Shown in pieces: positions 1 through 10,965 of a stretch of 64,000 bases of DNA. This stretch comes from Dactylorhiza incarnata. Its lineage: Eukaryota; Streptophyta; Magnoliopsida; Asparagales; Orchidaceae. The notes beneath the pieces were generated by a model. That model searched no databases. It was not told the origin of the DNA and worked only from the letters and a program-made list of their open reading frames with translations. The DNA lies in assembly GCA_033032865.1 (NCBI GenBank), contig JAWHQI010000099.1, forward strand, positions 8,158,501 through 8,222,500. The letters are read 5' to 3'. Every line of letters starts with the position of its first letter. Within the stretch, counting starts at the first letter, position 1. The position numbers were made by a program, and so were the translations under genes.

Positions 1-6
1 CAAGAG

Positions 7-738
7 ATGGGATCAATAAGGTTGCACATTTGCACCAAAGAGAACTTTGCCATGTGGAAGTTAAGAGTCCAGTTATACATGGAAGCATCAGATCCCAGGT
101 TATTTATGGTTGTGGATGAGGGATCCTGCACTCTATCACAGTTCACCTATGAAGATGAAGATCTAACTACTGTGGATAAAAGAGCAAAACACATTCTTGA
201 AAATGCAATTGATGATTTTATATCGAAATACTTAAGTCATTGCAAAACAACAAAATATATGTGGGATTCTTTGAAAATCTACATGAATAAACTTATGGAA
301 GAAAATTTAAAGGGGAACACTAGTGAATGGGTTACAACTTTTGAGGGGGAAAGCTTGAGGAGTACCAAAGATAGTATTCTAATAATTCAGAATACCTCTG
401 AGAACATAGAAGCTACCAATGCAAGCTCATCAAAATCTAATGACATTGTTGAAAAGCCAGTACTCCTCTCAAAGGAGGAATGGTATATCTCTAAACTCAG
501 TGAATCTGTCATGGCTAACCCAGTGTACTGTAATTGCAAGGCGATAGATCACATGATTGATGGATGTCCATCTAAGAAGAAAGAACTCAAAAAGAGTGAT
601 GATGGAAGAAGTCCAAAGAACAAGAAGGAATCTGAGAAAGAACACATGGCCAAGAAAATCAGAACACTCAGTGATTCTGACTCAGATTCATCAAAAGATA
701 AAGAGGAAGTTCACATTGTCCTTATGGCCATAACTTAA
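7..738 (+). pseudogene. gag: T1 Gag, N-terminal half (UBN2-like)
   Basis: Copia-type Gag, the capsid-forming protein of the retrotransposon particle. The N-terminal half shows the usual opening pattern (NFAMWKLRVQLYM, then KYMWDSL). The middle of the domain looks shortened: only about 75 residues separate the MWDSL motif from the first zinc knuckle near residue 174. That knuckle reads YCNCKAIDHMIDGC, so the first cysteine of CX2CX4HX4C has become tyrosine. A Lys/Ser/Asp-rich tail follows (SDSDSDSSKDKEE). The frame ends at 738; related sequence resumes at 814. Confidence 0.75.
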
Positions 739-813
739 GAAATCCAGGAGGTCTGCACATCTCCTGGGAAGTTACTTATTAGAGCCCCCTTATCTGTTTC
801 TGATTTTGAATCA

Positions 814-1827
814 ATGATATGTAATGTGCATGTTAATGAGTATGGATCTGCTTGCAATATCATATCCTCAAGATCTCCATATGAGGTTGAATTTATCCTA
901 CTGCTGCACAATGAAGCCTTGTGGATAAGTAGAGAAAAGCTTCTTAGAGCTCAATCTAAGGAGTTAGCATCTCTGAAATCTGTCCAGTCTGAGCTCCAAG
1001 AGGCAGCTGAAAAGCTAATTGTTATGAACAAAGAACTGGAAAAACTCAAGGATGCCACAAGGATCCAAAATGCAGAGCTGGGAAAGAAGAACAAGGTCAT
1101 CAAGGACCTTAAGGAAATTCTATTGGCTGAAAAAAAAATTGTTGCCAGCTTCTCAATGCCCAAGACTGTCCTACCCATCATTGACCAATTCCCTACAGCA
1201 TTCATACTCAGGAGTGGTGTAGGATTTGATAAGGAAATAGTCAAGGGCAAGACATTTGAAGCCCAACCTTCTTATAAAGAGAAACTACTGGCATCAAATT
1301 TCTCAAACCAAGAATCTTCACATGATTGCTTGACCAAGGCTTGCTCTACAAAAAGCAATAAATTCACCAACACACATAAAAAAGCAAGCTTTGGACCAAG
1401 TGTGTCTTAAACACCCCTTGAAAAGACACATGTAAAGATTCCAGGTTCTAGTGTCCATGGATCTGCAGCATCAATACTTAAAAGTAAGGGAAAGGCAGCC
1501 AAGCCTGTTCCCAAGGTGGTGGACCAAAAATTGGTGAGACCAGCTCAACTACATACACAACATTGTGAGGTTCACCTAAGGCCTATCAGGGCAGCTATCT
1601 TCACTCCTTCCCACCAACATTTCTAGGTGGAAAGGCATAAGAGAAGATACAATAGATATGTGTGTTGGTGATGTGGAAAGATTGGTCACTTTGCTCTGGA
1701 CTGCTGGTTCAATCCAACAGTGCCTAATGCAAGAAGAAGGCAGACCACTCATAAGTATAGTACCTCAGGTTATTTCCCTAACATGAACCTAGAACCCAAT
1801 TCCAATTGGGTGTCTAAGGATAAGTAA
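814..1827 (+). pseudogene. gag: T1 Gag, C-terminal half: coiled coil and second zinc knuckle
   Basis: The open stretch 814-1410 encodes a long heptad-rich coiled coil (roughly residues 40-105, Leu/Glu/Lys-rich). The second zinc knuckle lies at 1663-1704 and reads C-W-stop-C-G-K-I-G-H-F-A-L-D-C. The CX2CX4HX4C spacing is intact, but a TGA at 1669-1671 occupies the second X position. Layout (N-terminal Gag, knuckle, coiled coil, second knuckle) matches the Gag of T5 and T8. The frame ends with TAA at 1825-1827. Confidence 0.75.
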
Positions 1828-1838
1828 ACCTTTTTGCA

Positions 1839-1946
1839 GCTATGTCCAGATGCCAATCCTTTTGGTGTTTGGACAGTGATTGCTCCAGGCTCAAGACTAA
1901 AGTAAATAAGTATTCAAGAAGATATAATCCTGAGAGAATAAACTAA
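1839..1946 (+). pseudogene. pol: T1 protease stub (start of pol)
   Basis: A short reading frame carries F-W-C-L-D-S-D-C-S-R at about 1860-1889. This corresponds to the Copia protease active-site block, which in T5 reads W-Y-L-D-S-G-C-S-K. The catalytic Asp and Ser are present but the Gly is Asp. Homology to pol stops within about a dozen residues and a TAA follows at 1944-1946. I read this as the left edge of the deletion that removed pol. Confidence 0.65.
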
Positions 1947-2079
1947 TAATGATACTTGAAGAATAAAGCTCTGCCCCTGTAAATATCAATTTAGCACTGT
2001 TCCCAAGAATTCCTTAAGGAGTGCTCAAGTTAGACATGTATCAAACAAAAATTTCAATGACATGGATAAATTCTAAGCG

Positions 2080-2424
2080 ATATGAGACGAGCAGTTTCGA
2101 TGATAAAATCTGTGTCTCGACGATATTGGCAATATTTGGACGACAACACGGAAATGATTTCGACGACACTATCGACGACGAACACACACATCGTTGAAAA
2201 TACATCGCAGACACTTCATGCTATAATGGATCTCTAATCTGTGTGGTCTGATGGATTTTTGATCAATTAACAAAGACAAAAAGGTATGCGCCTCTTCATC
2301 TACTCTTAATATAAATAGAGTGAATGCTTAGGTCAAAAGGTTATGCTTTCATTTGCCCTAAGACATTCCCGCGACAAACTACCATTCCATCTCCGACAAT
2401 CTTTGCTCTTGACGTTCTGCATCA
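2080..2424 (+). promoter_or_regulatory. T1 internal promoter before ORF2
   Basis: A cluster of TCGACGA-type motifs lies at about 2085-2215 (ctcgacgat, ttcgacgac, atcgacgacg). The same motif is enriched in the T1 LTR (5030-5590). A perfect plant TATA box, TATAAATAG, lies at 2310-2318, 107 bp before the ORF2 ATG at 2425. The intervening C-rich sequence looks like a 5' UTR. That this drives ORF2 separately is inference, supported by the same layout in T6 and T8. Confidence 0.6.
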
Positions 2425-4359
2425 ATGGCCCCTAAGAAGGAAGAATCCTTTGTCATCTATGGATGTGAGATCATGATAGGAGGATTCAGTTCCTGTTCAG
2501 AAGAGATCAGGTCAGTAATAGTGCTGATAGAATCAGTTGTGCTAGAGTATCTGTTCTGTGAACCATGCGCTATCATGAACAAGGAGGTCGAGGAGTTCTT
2601 TGATTGAGCTAGAACAAATAGCTCTGGGGGTATTCTAAAGTCTTCTGTGGCTGGAGAGAAGATCAAAATAATTGCCAAGAGCTTAGGAAAAGCCATGAGG
2701 ATTCCTAGGCTAAGGAAAGAGGTCAAAGTGGAAGACTTGACTGCAGAAGATATATCTGTTGGGTATGCCTGGTGCGGGCATAGTGGCAAGACCTACAGGT
2801 CTATTAAGAAGGCTGAATTCAACCAGAAGGGAACGCTCCTTGCAGATATTATAGGGAAAGTACTACTGTGCAAGCCTGGTTCCCATGAAAGGATTTATAA
2901 AGAGATGTTTGAAACAATGTGCAGTATCATTGTTTCGAAAAAGACAGACTGGAGAAAATTTCTGTTCTAAAGAATCAAGAACTCCCTGAAGAACCCATCT
3001 TATGGAAGAATTCTATCCATCCTCCAACTGAATACCCTTGGACATTTTGTGAAGAAAAGTATGGGAGCACCTCCGCACTACTCAAAGAGGTTGGATTAAA
3101 AAAAGTTAGATAAATGGGAGAGTGTCATCCCCAAAAATACCCAAGCACATGAAAAAGGAAAGAAGAAGAAAGAAGTGATATCTGACTAGCCAGATAAGGA
3201 AGAGTCATCCAACAGCTCTGAAGAAGAAAGAGCCCCAGCTCTACCAAACCCTACTTTGACAGAGGGGGAGGTAGCTCAAAATCAGATGATCCCAGAGATC
3301 ATGAGTGAACTTGCTCACACAGAGGTTTCTGAAGAAAAAAGAAGCCCCATTATGGGGGGTGATCTAGTTGAGGGGGAGTTCCTAGAGGGAATCTCAGCCC
3401 ATGATACTGAAATGGTTGAAAGGGAGACCCATGTGGGGTGCTCTAATCCAACAAATGAGGAACACTCTGCCCAGATAGAGGACATCCCAGAGGCAAGAAT
3501 TAACAGCACAGAAAAAGAACCAGAAGTAGTTGAGAATTCCAATCCTTCCACAGGGCTAGAACTGGCTCTTGGAGGTAAGATAGTTCTGATAGTAGAAAGT
3601 GATCCCATGAAGGCTGTCTCTCCTAGGAAATCAACTATTCAAAAAAGTAACTACTCATCTGACAGTGGCCCTAAAGATGCCCCAGAAGAAACAGTTGCCT
3701 CAGAAGAATATGCTGCTGAAACATCCACTGCACAATCAGGATCACTATTTCACATGATGTCAGCACTGCTCAAAGCTCAACGGGAAAAGATGGAACAGTT
3801 CATTCTATTGACAGTTGATGGACTCAGGCAAGAGATAAAGGCCGAGCTAAAAACAGTGAAGGATGATATACATCACCTCAACACTCAACACACTCACTTA
3901 TTTCATTTAGCTGCACCAGCCATGGAACATGTTGGACAAGAAATCAACAAAATTGAACACCAGTCCCATCAGATTACTCAAAATCTAAGAACCATGACAA
4001 GAAATTCTAACCAAGATTTTAGGCAAATAGCAGGATTTATGACTGAAGATTGAGATCAAATTCTACATAGATTACATGAGAATACACAGAACTTAGATGA
4101 ACAACATATACATGAAAGGATAAATCTGATTCAAGTAACTCTTGATGATCACATTGCTGAAGAAGTCCTAAATGGGGAGAAGGAAATGATAAATGCTGGC
4201 TCACATCAAGCCATGTGGATAGTTAACCAAGTTAAGCAAGTCTTTCAGATGCCTTCATCAGCCTATAAGTTAGTAGAACCATCTGAATGTACTGCCCCAG
4301 AAATCTATGGAATAGAAGTTGGATATTCTGCTACCTCCAGGAAGAGAAAAAGGGTTTAG
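2425..4359 (+). pseudogene. T1 ORF2 (plant transposon-associated protein), broken
   Basis: Starts MAPKK, like ORF2 of T6 and T8. Pieces lie at 2425-2607, 2647-2970 and 3256-4359 in shifting frames. The central piece holds the family's best block, LLADIIGKVLLCKPGSH followed about 20 residues later by KKTDW. I think this resembles the plant 'putative plant transposon protein' domain (Transposase_32), but that is from memory. The third piece is acidic and Ser/Glu-rich, then helical. It runs past a TGA at 4051-4053 in one frame to a basic end (SRKRKRV). I see no signal peptide or membrane segment. Function unknown; possibly the env-position ORF of a SIRE/Maximus-like Copia element. Confidence 0.65.
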
Positions 4360-4392
4360 AGCAAAAGATACAGGTAGAAGAGGCTAAGGGAA

Positions 4393-4698
4393 GTGGAGTT
4401 GGATCCACAGTCATGCAGGTGGAGTCCTGAATCCAGGGATTTGATCTCAGAAGCCTGGATGGAGTCTGGATACCCTCAGGATGGGTCAGAAAGAGATTAT
4501 TATTCTGCTGATTGGAATAAACATTCAATTCAACTGGAGAAAAGGAGAAACCACAAACTGGCATTTCCTCACGGCCCTCCTCCTTCTCCAAAGAAGATCC
4601 AAAAACCTATCAGCTTTTATGAAAGGCAAAAGAGGAAGGGGAAGGAAGAAGCAGCAGGATCTGAAGACCAGCATAGAATGCTTTATTTAAAAAAATGA
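4393..4698 (+). pseudogene. T1 ORF2 C-terminal remnant
   Basis: An open stretch of 101 codons directly after the ORF2 frame, rich in Lys, Arg, Glu and Pro. It contains D-Y-Y-S-A-D-W, loosely resembling D-Y-E-Y-W-S-D near the C-terminus of T6 ORF2, so I take it as the frameshifted end of the same gene. Low complexity makes this uncertain. Confidence 0.35.
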
Positions 4699-4849
4699 CT
4701 TGGGCAAATGACTATGTTATATTTTGCTCTAAAAACATTCTCTATTGATATCATGCTAGATTAATTATAGTATTCTATGAATGTCTTCAAATTATGATTT
4801 TATTTGTACCTGGACATTTATCATTGAAGTGTGTTATGACTTCTTCAAA

Positions 4850-4860
4850 TATGGGGAGAT
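4850..4860 (+). promoter_or_regulatory. T1 polypurine tract
   Basis: The purine run tatggggagat abuts the LTR start TGTTGGGAAC and would prime plus-strand DNA synthesis. Position and sequence match the PPTs of T5, T6 and T8. Confidence 0.8.
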
Positions 4861-6551
4861 TGTTGGGAACTGTGCCAGCAATGTTCCTCATTTGAAGAGG
4901 TGTTCAGATCAATGATAAATGTATTATGTTTTTGATATTGTATTTAAGTTCATGATCTGACAGATACATCAAAGCTACATCACTAGTATATAAATGATAA
5001 AAGTAATGAAAATCAACCAAGTAAAATATCGTCTCAAGACTCAGCAGAAGAATCATGGAGAAAAGTATCATGTCGTCGAAACAGTTTCGACGATATCGTC
5101 TTGATAGATACACATTATCTTGAAGGATTAGGAAAGCTAGTTGTAGATAAAGTTAAGTCCAGATGTCGATGATATCGATGTGAAGAAACTTGTCGTAGAT
5201 AATGTTAAGTCCAGATGACATCGTCGTGAATAAAGCTTGTCGAAGATAAAGCTAAAGATCAGATATAGACGACACCATTCTGAAGAAAGCTCCTGGCATA
5301 CACAGCTAAGATATCTCCACGATATCATCAAGAAGAAGTAATATCGTTGAGATATTACAGAAAGACTTGAAGAAGGAGTTATGTCGACTTAATGGAAGCA
5401 TACTACTTTGAAGATCGAAAACATATTGCATATAAGGAAGGATCTCGGCAATATCATCTTGAAGAAGAAATCCCATGGAGATATCCAGCCAAGTACTGAA
5501 GAATAAACTATATCGACGACATCATTGTGAAGCATATCTATTGATCAAGACAATATCATCATGAAGGAACAATGTCGTCGTGACAGTTGCAGAGCTGCAT
5601 TTAATGCGCAGACATTCTTAGAAATGAGTAATCAGAGAACGTGTGCGCCGCCTATCTTGCGCACAATTCAAGGAGTCATAAATGAAATGATCTCTGCAGA
5701 ATATGGTCGTTACACTGTAGATAAGAAAGAAATTTATTATTTCTATTCTTTGCTAGTTCCAATATATGCAAGTAATAATGACAAAGAAATTCCAACACTG
5801 CAAGACATTTTCAAATGAGAAATTATTTATGCAATCAATAAGGGCCTTCATGCATAAGTATAGTGGACTATACAAGAAAGATTTTCTTCTACGAAATGCA
5901 CGAGAACTAAGTATTCTTTCTCAAGTTCATTCTGATATACACTTACAGAAGAGAAAGAAAAGAAAACCGAAAAGAAGTCTTCATTGCTGGTGGTTATGAA
6001 ATTCTACAGAGGATTCTGAAGAAAGGTTCATTGATCCACAAGATCATTGGACTTAGAAGAAGAAGAAGATCTATTATTCAAGTGTTCATTTTCTGAATTC
6101 TTCTATTCTACAACAACAATTATGTACTACTTTGTAGGGCTCTTTGTGAGTCTGAGTTGGTAGGATCTAGTAATAGATCTTAGTGGTAGGGTTCTTGATG
6201 AACCTGAATTTGGTAGGATCTTGCTGAAGATCTGAGTTTGTAGGACGTGTAAAGTCTGAGCCTTGTAGGGTTCTGTGTGAACCTAAGTTGACCAATCTGA
6301 ATATAGTAAAAAGATCTGAATTGGAGAAGTTGTCTAGTCTAGCACACTGCTAGATAGGTGGGAGGGACAGTGGACTACCTCTAGACACATTGTCTAGTTT
6401 GGAACCACTATAAATCATTGTGTATTTTTTGTGATGCTTGTGTGCTGAGATAGATAAATTATTAAATAGCTAAGAAAATTGAAAACACTTAATTACCCCC
6501 CCCCCCCCCCCCCCCCTCTAGGTGTAGTTTATAGTCAACCCATATCTTTCA
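4861..6551 (+). repeat. T1 3' LTR (1,691 bp)
   Basis: Starts TGTTGGG and ends TTTCA directly before T2 leader sequence. The upstream third (5030-5590) is loaded with TCGACGA/CGTCGA motifs, including one perfect dyad CGTCGA-N7-TCGACG at 5074-5092. A run of 21 C at 6496-6516 followed by TCTAG is the Copia LTR-end motif seen in all Copia LTRs here. I find no convincing TATA box; a weak candidate is cataaatg near 5670. The 6000-6300 part has tandem-like tgtagg/gatctgagt phrases. Confidence 0.8.
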
Positions 6552-6616
6552 TCATCTCATCTTATCTCTTAGTTCCGCTGCGAAACCTTCACTCGGAAGT
6601 CCTCGGGAAATCTAAG
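6552..6616 (+). ncRNA. Leader module, T2 5' copy (truncated)
   Basis: Contains ttccgctgcgaaaccttcac and ggaagtcctcggg, matching the fuller module in the T9 leader (45658-45744), T2 3' UTR (32054-32151) and 61008-61088. T1 insertion removed its first part. Confidence 0.55.
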
Positions 6617-6725
6617 ACAAATTAAATCTTAATTAAAAAAATTATTTATATATTTTCTATATTTATATTTATATATTTTTCTTTTTCTACTTTTTCCTCA
6701 ACTCCTAGGTTTTTCTTTTTTGTGT

Positions 6726-8328
6726 ATGACCCGAAGGAATCCGTCAGATCTTCTTGAATTAGATTCGGAAATCGACATAACCATTAGGCGACGCTTACCA
6801 TTCCAAGGAACAAATTCTCAAGATCCGATTGAGGAATCCATAGGTGACACTTCTTTTCTGCATAACTTTTCTTCTTTTTCTTCTTCTTCATCTTCTTCCT
6901 CCTCCTCTTCTTCCTCTTCAAATATGGTTGATCCGAATCTGGATGTGGCCGTGCAACGGACTATGTCCAATTATGCCCGACCTAATCTGGAAGATGCCCC
7001 TTCTAGTATTGTTCGACCTACTATTACGAACAATAATTTTGAGTTGAAGCTAAGTATCATTCCAATGGTACAACAATATGTATAATTTGATGGGCTACAA
7101 GAAGAGGATCCCAAAGCGCATATTTTTAGTTTTCTAGAAATATGCGATACTTTCAAAATTAATGGGGTATCTGTTGATGCAATTAGGCTTCGACTTTTCC
7201 CTTTCACCTTACGCAACAAGGCCAAGTAGTGGCTAAATTCTCTTCCAAGCAGATCCATTACCACATGGGCACAAATGACGGAACAATTTCTCATGAAATA
7301 TTTTCCGCCCACTAAATCGGCCCAATTGCGTGAGGATATCATTTCTTACTCCCAAATTGAATATGAAACGCTTTATGATACTTGGGAGCACTTTAAGGAA
7401 TATTTGCATCGATGTCCCCATCATGCAATCCCCGATTGGTTGCAAATTCAAACCTTCTATAATGGCCTCAACCTCCAAACTCATCAAATGATTGACGCCT
7501 CCGGCGGTGGTACTCTAAATAATAAAACACCAGTGGGCAGACAAAAGATTTTAGAGGGGATGGCTATGAGTACTTATCAATGGAGTACACCCTGGTCTCG
7601 CCCAAATAAACCGGTCAGGATGTATGAAATTGATTCAATTTCTAATTTGTCTTTGCAGGTTGAGCTTCTAAATAAAAAATAGATGAGATGACTACTTCCT
7701 CTTCTACACCTACCTGAGAGCCAACTCCAATCACGACAGAACAAGTGGATTACATGGGTAATCCAAACCAGCCTCCTTTCAACAAGAACAACAAACCTTA
7801 CAACAACACATATAATCCAGGTTGGAGGAATCACCCAACTTCTCATGGAGTAATCAAGGGAATGCGGTGCATCCCCCAAATGCAAATCCACCCGGATTTC
7901 CACCACCGCAAGCTCTACAACCTCATTCTATTATGGAGGTGTTTTACAAATATGTGGTCAGCAATGGTTCAAGATTCCAGAATCTCACCGGATCCGTCCA
8001 CAATTTGGAGAACCAAATTGGGCAACTCGCAAAAATTCTCTCCGATCGGCAACAAGGAGCATTACTGGGCAATACGGAGCCCTACCCAAAGGAGCAAGCA
8101 AAAACAAATACGCTACGGAGCGGGAAGGAGGTTACTACTCCTACCAAAAAGGTTGATGTGGACGTAACTACTCCTACCATAATAGTTGATTCAGAGGTAA
8201 TCATTTCTTCACAATCTCCTCCGCAAAATAAAACTAAAGAATTTCAACCTTCTCTACCTTACTCCTCCAAATTAAAAGCGATACGGATAGACGTGCACTA
8301 TGGTAAATTCTTCGAATTATTTAAATAA
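6726..8328 (+). pseudogene. gag: T2 Gag (Retrotrans_gag type), broken
   Basis: ATG at 6726 opens MTRRNPSD, like T7 Gag (MTRGNSSD). A Ser run (residues about 48-63) precedes the capsid core: IRLRLFPFTLRNKAK-stop-WLNSLPS, then WEHFKEYLHRCPHH and FYNGL. In-frame TAA (7083-7085) and TAG (7228-7230) interrupt it; both fit CAR-to-TAR. After a frameshift near 7680 the linker region follows (7822-8328: LENQIGQLAKILSDRQQGALLGNTE, RSGKEV), typical of Athila Gag-protease junctions. No zinc knuckle was found. Confidence 0.85.
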
Positions 8329-8478
8329 ATTCATATCAATTTACCATTTTGCGAAGCCATTACACAAATGCCGAAATACGCATAGTACATTAAAGATCTT
8401 TTATCCAATAAAAGGAAACTTGAGGATATCTCTACCGTTTAATTGAATGTGGAATGTTCGGCGGTTTTACTATAAAAA

Positions 8479-8944
8479 TTGCCAAACAAATTAAACGATC
8501 CGGGTAGTTTCTCTATCCCTTGTCTTTTTGGCGATTTAGTAGTCAAACATGCGTTAGCCAATCTAGGCGCAAGTATAAATTTAATGCCTTATTCGTTGTT
8601 TAAAAAATTAGGATTAGGGGAACCTAATCCCTCAAGAATGAGCATACAATTAGTGGATTGGTCCATCAAATATCCAATGGGTATTATTGAGGATGTGCTT
8701 GTCAAAGTTGATAAATTTATTTTTCCGGTAGATTTTGTCATCCTTGACAAAGAAGAGGATGCCGATGTACCACTAATTATCGACCGCCCCTTCCTTGTCA
8801 CCTCTCGCGCTATTATTGACATCAGCAATGGTAAACTTCTCCTTAGAGTCGGAGATGATGAATTTACCTTTAATATCAATTCTTCAATCAAAAATTCATT
8901 ATCTAATGAGGACTCATGTTTCTTTTTGGAGGCTTCACATGATG
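8479..8944 (+). pseudogene. pol: T2 aspartic protease, catalytic Asp replaced
   Basis: Retropepsin-like domain that would mature Gag-Pol. The active-site block reads A-L-A-N-L-G-A-S-I-N-L-M-P. T7 has D-L-G-A-S at this place, so the catalytic Asp is Asn here (codon AAT at 8560-8562). The flap-side block reads LIIDRPF where T7 has IILGRPF. A stop precedes this frame around 8440-8475 (tactataaaaattg). The reading frame continues to 9045 but homology fades near 8944. Confidence 0.85.
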
Positions 8945-9384
8945 AAGATTCAATTTATATTTTTATTTTATTTCACCATCTTGTCTTCATGATGCGGATT
9001 TTGAATCAATTAATGTTTTATCTCATGAACACAATGACGACATGATCACTCACGCCCTGCTTTTTGAAATTTTAGAATTAGGAATTAATCTTTTAAAAAC
9101 TTCTTATAAAGAACCTCCTCTTTTAGATTTAAAACAATTACCCAATCATCTTGATTGATTATTTTTGGAGGAAGGTTCTAAACTCCCCATAATTGTTTAC
9201 GCATTTCTTTCTGATCTGAAAAATCTAAATTATTAATTGTTTAAAAAAACATCGCCGCGCAATTTTGAAAAATTTCTGATATCAAAGGGATTAATTCTTT
9301 CTTTTGTACGCATAAATTTTTTTTTGGAAGAAAATTCCCACAAAATCATTCAACCTCAACGCCGACTAAATCCTAACATGAAAT

Positions 9385-10559
9385 AAATAGTCAAGGCGAA
9401 GGTAATTAAATTATTAGGTGCGGGGATTATCTATCAGATTTCGGATAGCACTTGGGTTAGTTCGGTCCAAGTGGTGCCTAAGAAAGGAGAAATTACAGTA
9501 GTTCAAAATGATAGAAATGAATAATCCCTACTCGAACCATTACCGGATGACGAGTATGCATCGACTATCACAAATTAAATGATGCTACTCGCAAGGATAA
9601 TTTTCCTTTATCGTTCATGGATCAAATCCTTGAACGGTTATCTGGACACTCTTTTTATTGTTTTCTTTACTGTCTCTCGGGATACTTCCAAATCCCAATC
9701 GCTCCCGAGGACAAGGAAAAAACCACCTTCACTTGTCCTTTTGGCTCCTTCGCTTATCGGAGAATGCCATTTGGTTTATGCAATGCGTCGGCTACATTCC
9801 AAAGACAATGCTAGCAATTTTTGATAAACTTGTGGAGGATATTTTGGAGGCATTTATGGACGATTTCTCCATTTTTGGAGATTCGTTTGATTTATGTTTA
9901 GACAACCTTTCCCGTGTTCTTCAAAGATGCGAGGACACTCATTTAGTTCTAAATTGGGAAAAGTGTCACTCTGTGGTACGAGAAGGTTTAGTTCTATGCC
10001 ATAAAATATCAAGTAAAAGAATATAGGTAGATAAAGCTAAAATTGAGATGATAGAAAAACTACCTCCTCCTTCAAATGTTAAGGTCGTACGAAGCTTTTT
10101 GGGGCATGCCGATTTCTATCGCCGATTTATTAAAGATTTTTCAAAAATCACTAAGTCCCTCACTCACTTGCTAGAAAAAGATGCGTCGTTTATATTTGAT
10201 GATAATTGTCTACAATCTTTTTCAACAATTAAAGAAAAACTTATTAATGCGCCCATTATGATAACGACCAATTGGGATCTCCCTTTTGAGATTATGTGCG
10301 ACGCGAGTAGTTTTGCAGTGGGTGTGGTCTTAGGACAACACCTTAATAAAAATTTTCATCCTATCTATTACGCAAGCAAAACTCTCACTACCGCACATGA
10401 AAATTATACCACCACCGAGAAGGAACTCATAGCCGTTATTTTTGCTTTTGATAAATTTTGTTCCTATATTACTTTATCAAAGGTAATTATTTTTACCGAT
10501 CACTCAGCTTTACATTATCTACTAACTAAAACTGATGCCAAGCCTAGGTTGATCATGTG
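9385..10559 (+). pseudogene. pol: T2 reverse transcriptase and RNase H (first part), broken
   Basis: RT begins near 9385 (VIKLLGAGIIYQISDSTWVSSVQVVPKK in frame). Fingers and palm follow in several frames, including FTCPFGSFAYRRMPFGLCNA (about 9740-9800). The catalytic box F-M-D-D is intact at 9853-9864. The thumb/RNase H frame 10048-10559 carries FLGHADFYRRFIKDFSKI, IMCDASSFAVGVVLGQ and TTTEKELIAV, then stops at the T3 insertion after DAKPRLI. At least three frameshifts and several stops make it inactive. RNase H resumes at 27856. Confidence 0.85.
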
Positions 10560-10965
10560 TGAAAGTGCACAGTGTGCCTCTGAGAATCCTCTAGAGGGGG
10601 GTGAATAGAGATTTAAAATATTTCTATCCTAACTGTGTAAACAATAAAATAAATTAAGGAATTATGCTCAACAAAATCACAGGCAGAATAATAATAGTGG
10701 AAGAAATAAATTGCTGAATAAAAGGAATTGGGACAGCACAGAAAATAGGCAACCAGAAGACACAAAGATTTTATAGAGGTTCCCTAAAATGTGGGTAGTC
10801 CTCTCTTCTACCACCTGGTAGGATTGCAGCACCTGTGCTTGAGTCGTTTGACAAGGAGACTCTTAGAACCACTGATCTTTTGATAAGGAGATCATGAACC
10901 AACCAGATCTTTTGATAAGGAGATCTTGAACCAACCAGATCTTTTGATAAGGAGATCTTGAACCA

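Larger units (their letters stand above)
1..6551 (+). mobile_element. T1: pol-less Copia retrotransposon, 5' end outside window
   Basis: The element reads gag, a protease stub, an internal promoter, ORF2, polypurine tract and 3' LTR. Its 5' LTR and primer-binding site lie left of the window. No integrase, RT or RNase H is visible between the protease stub (1839-1946) and ORF2 (from 2425). The 3' LTR ends at 6551 and is followed by the T2 leader, so T1 is inserted in T2; the expected duplication is tcatc (6552-6556), but the left copy is not visible. Same architecture as T8. Confidence 0.8.

Noticed and set aside
2425..2607. T1 ORF2 start as a host kinase (MAPK)
   Set aside because: M-A-P-K is just the first four residues; no kinase motifs follow.
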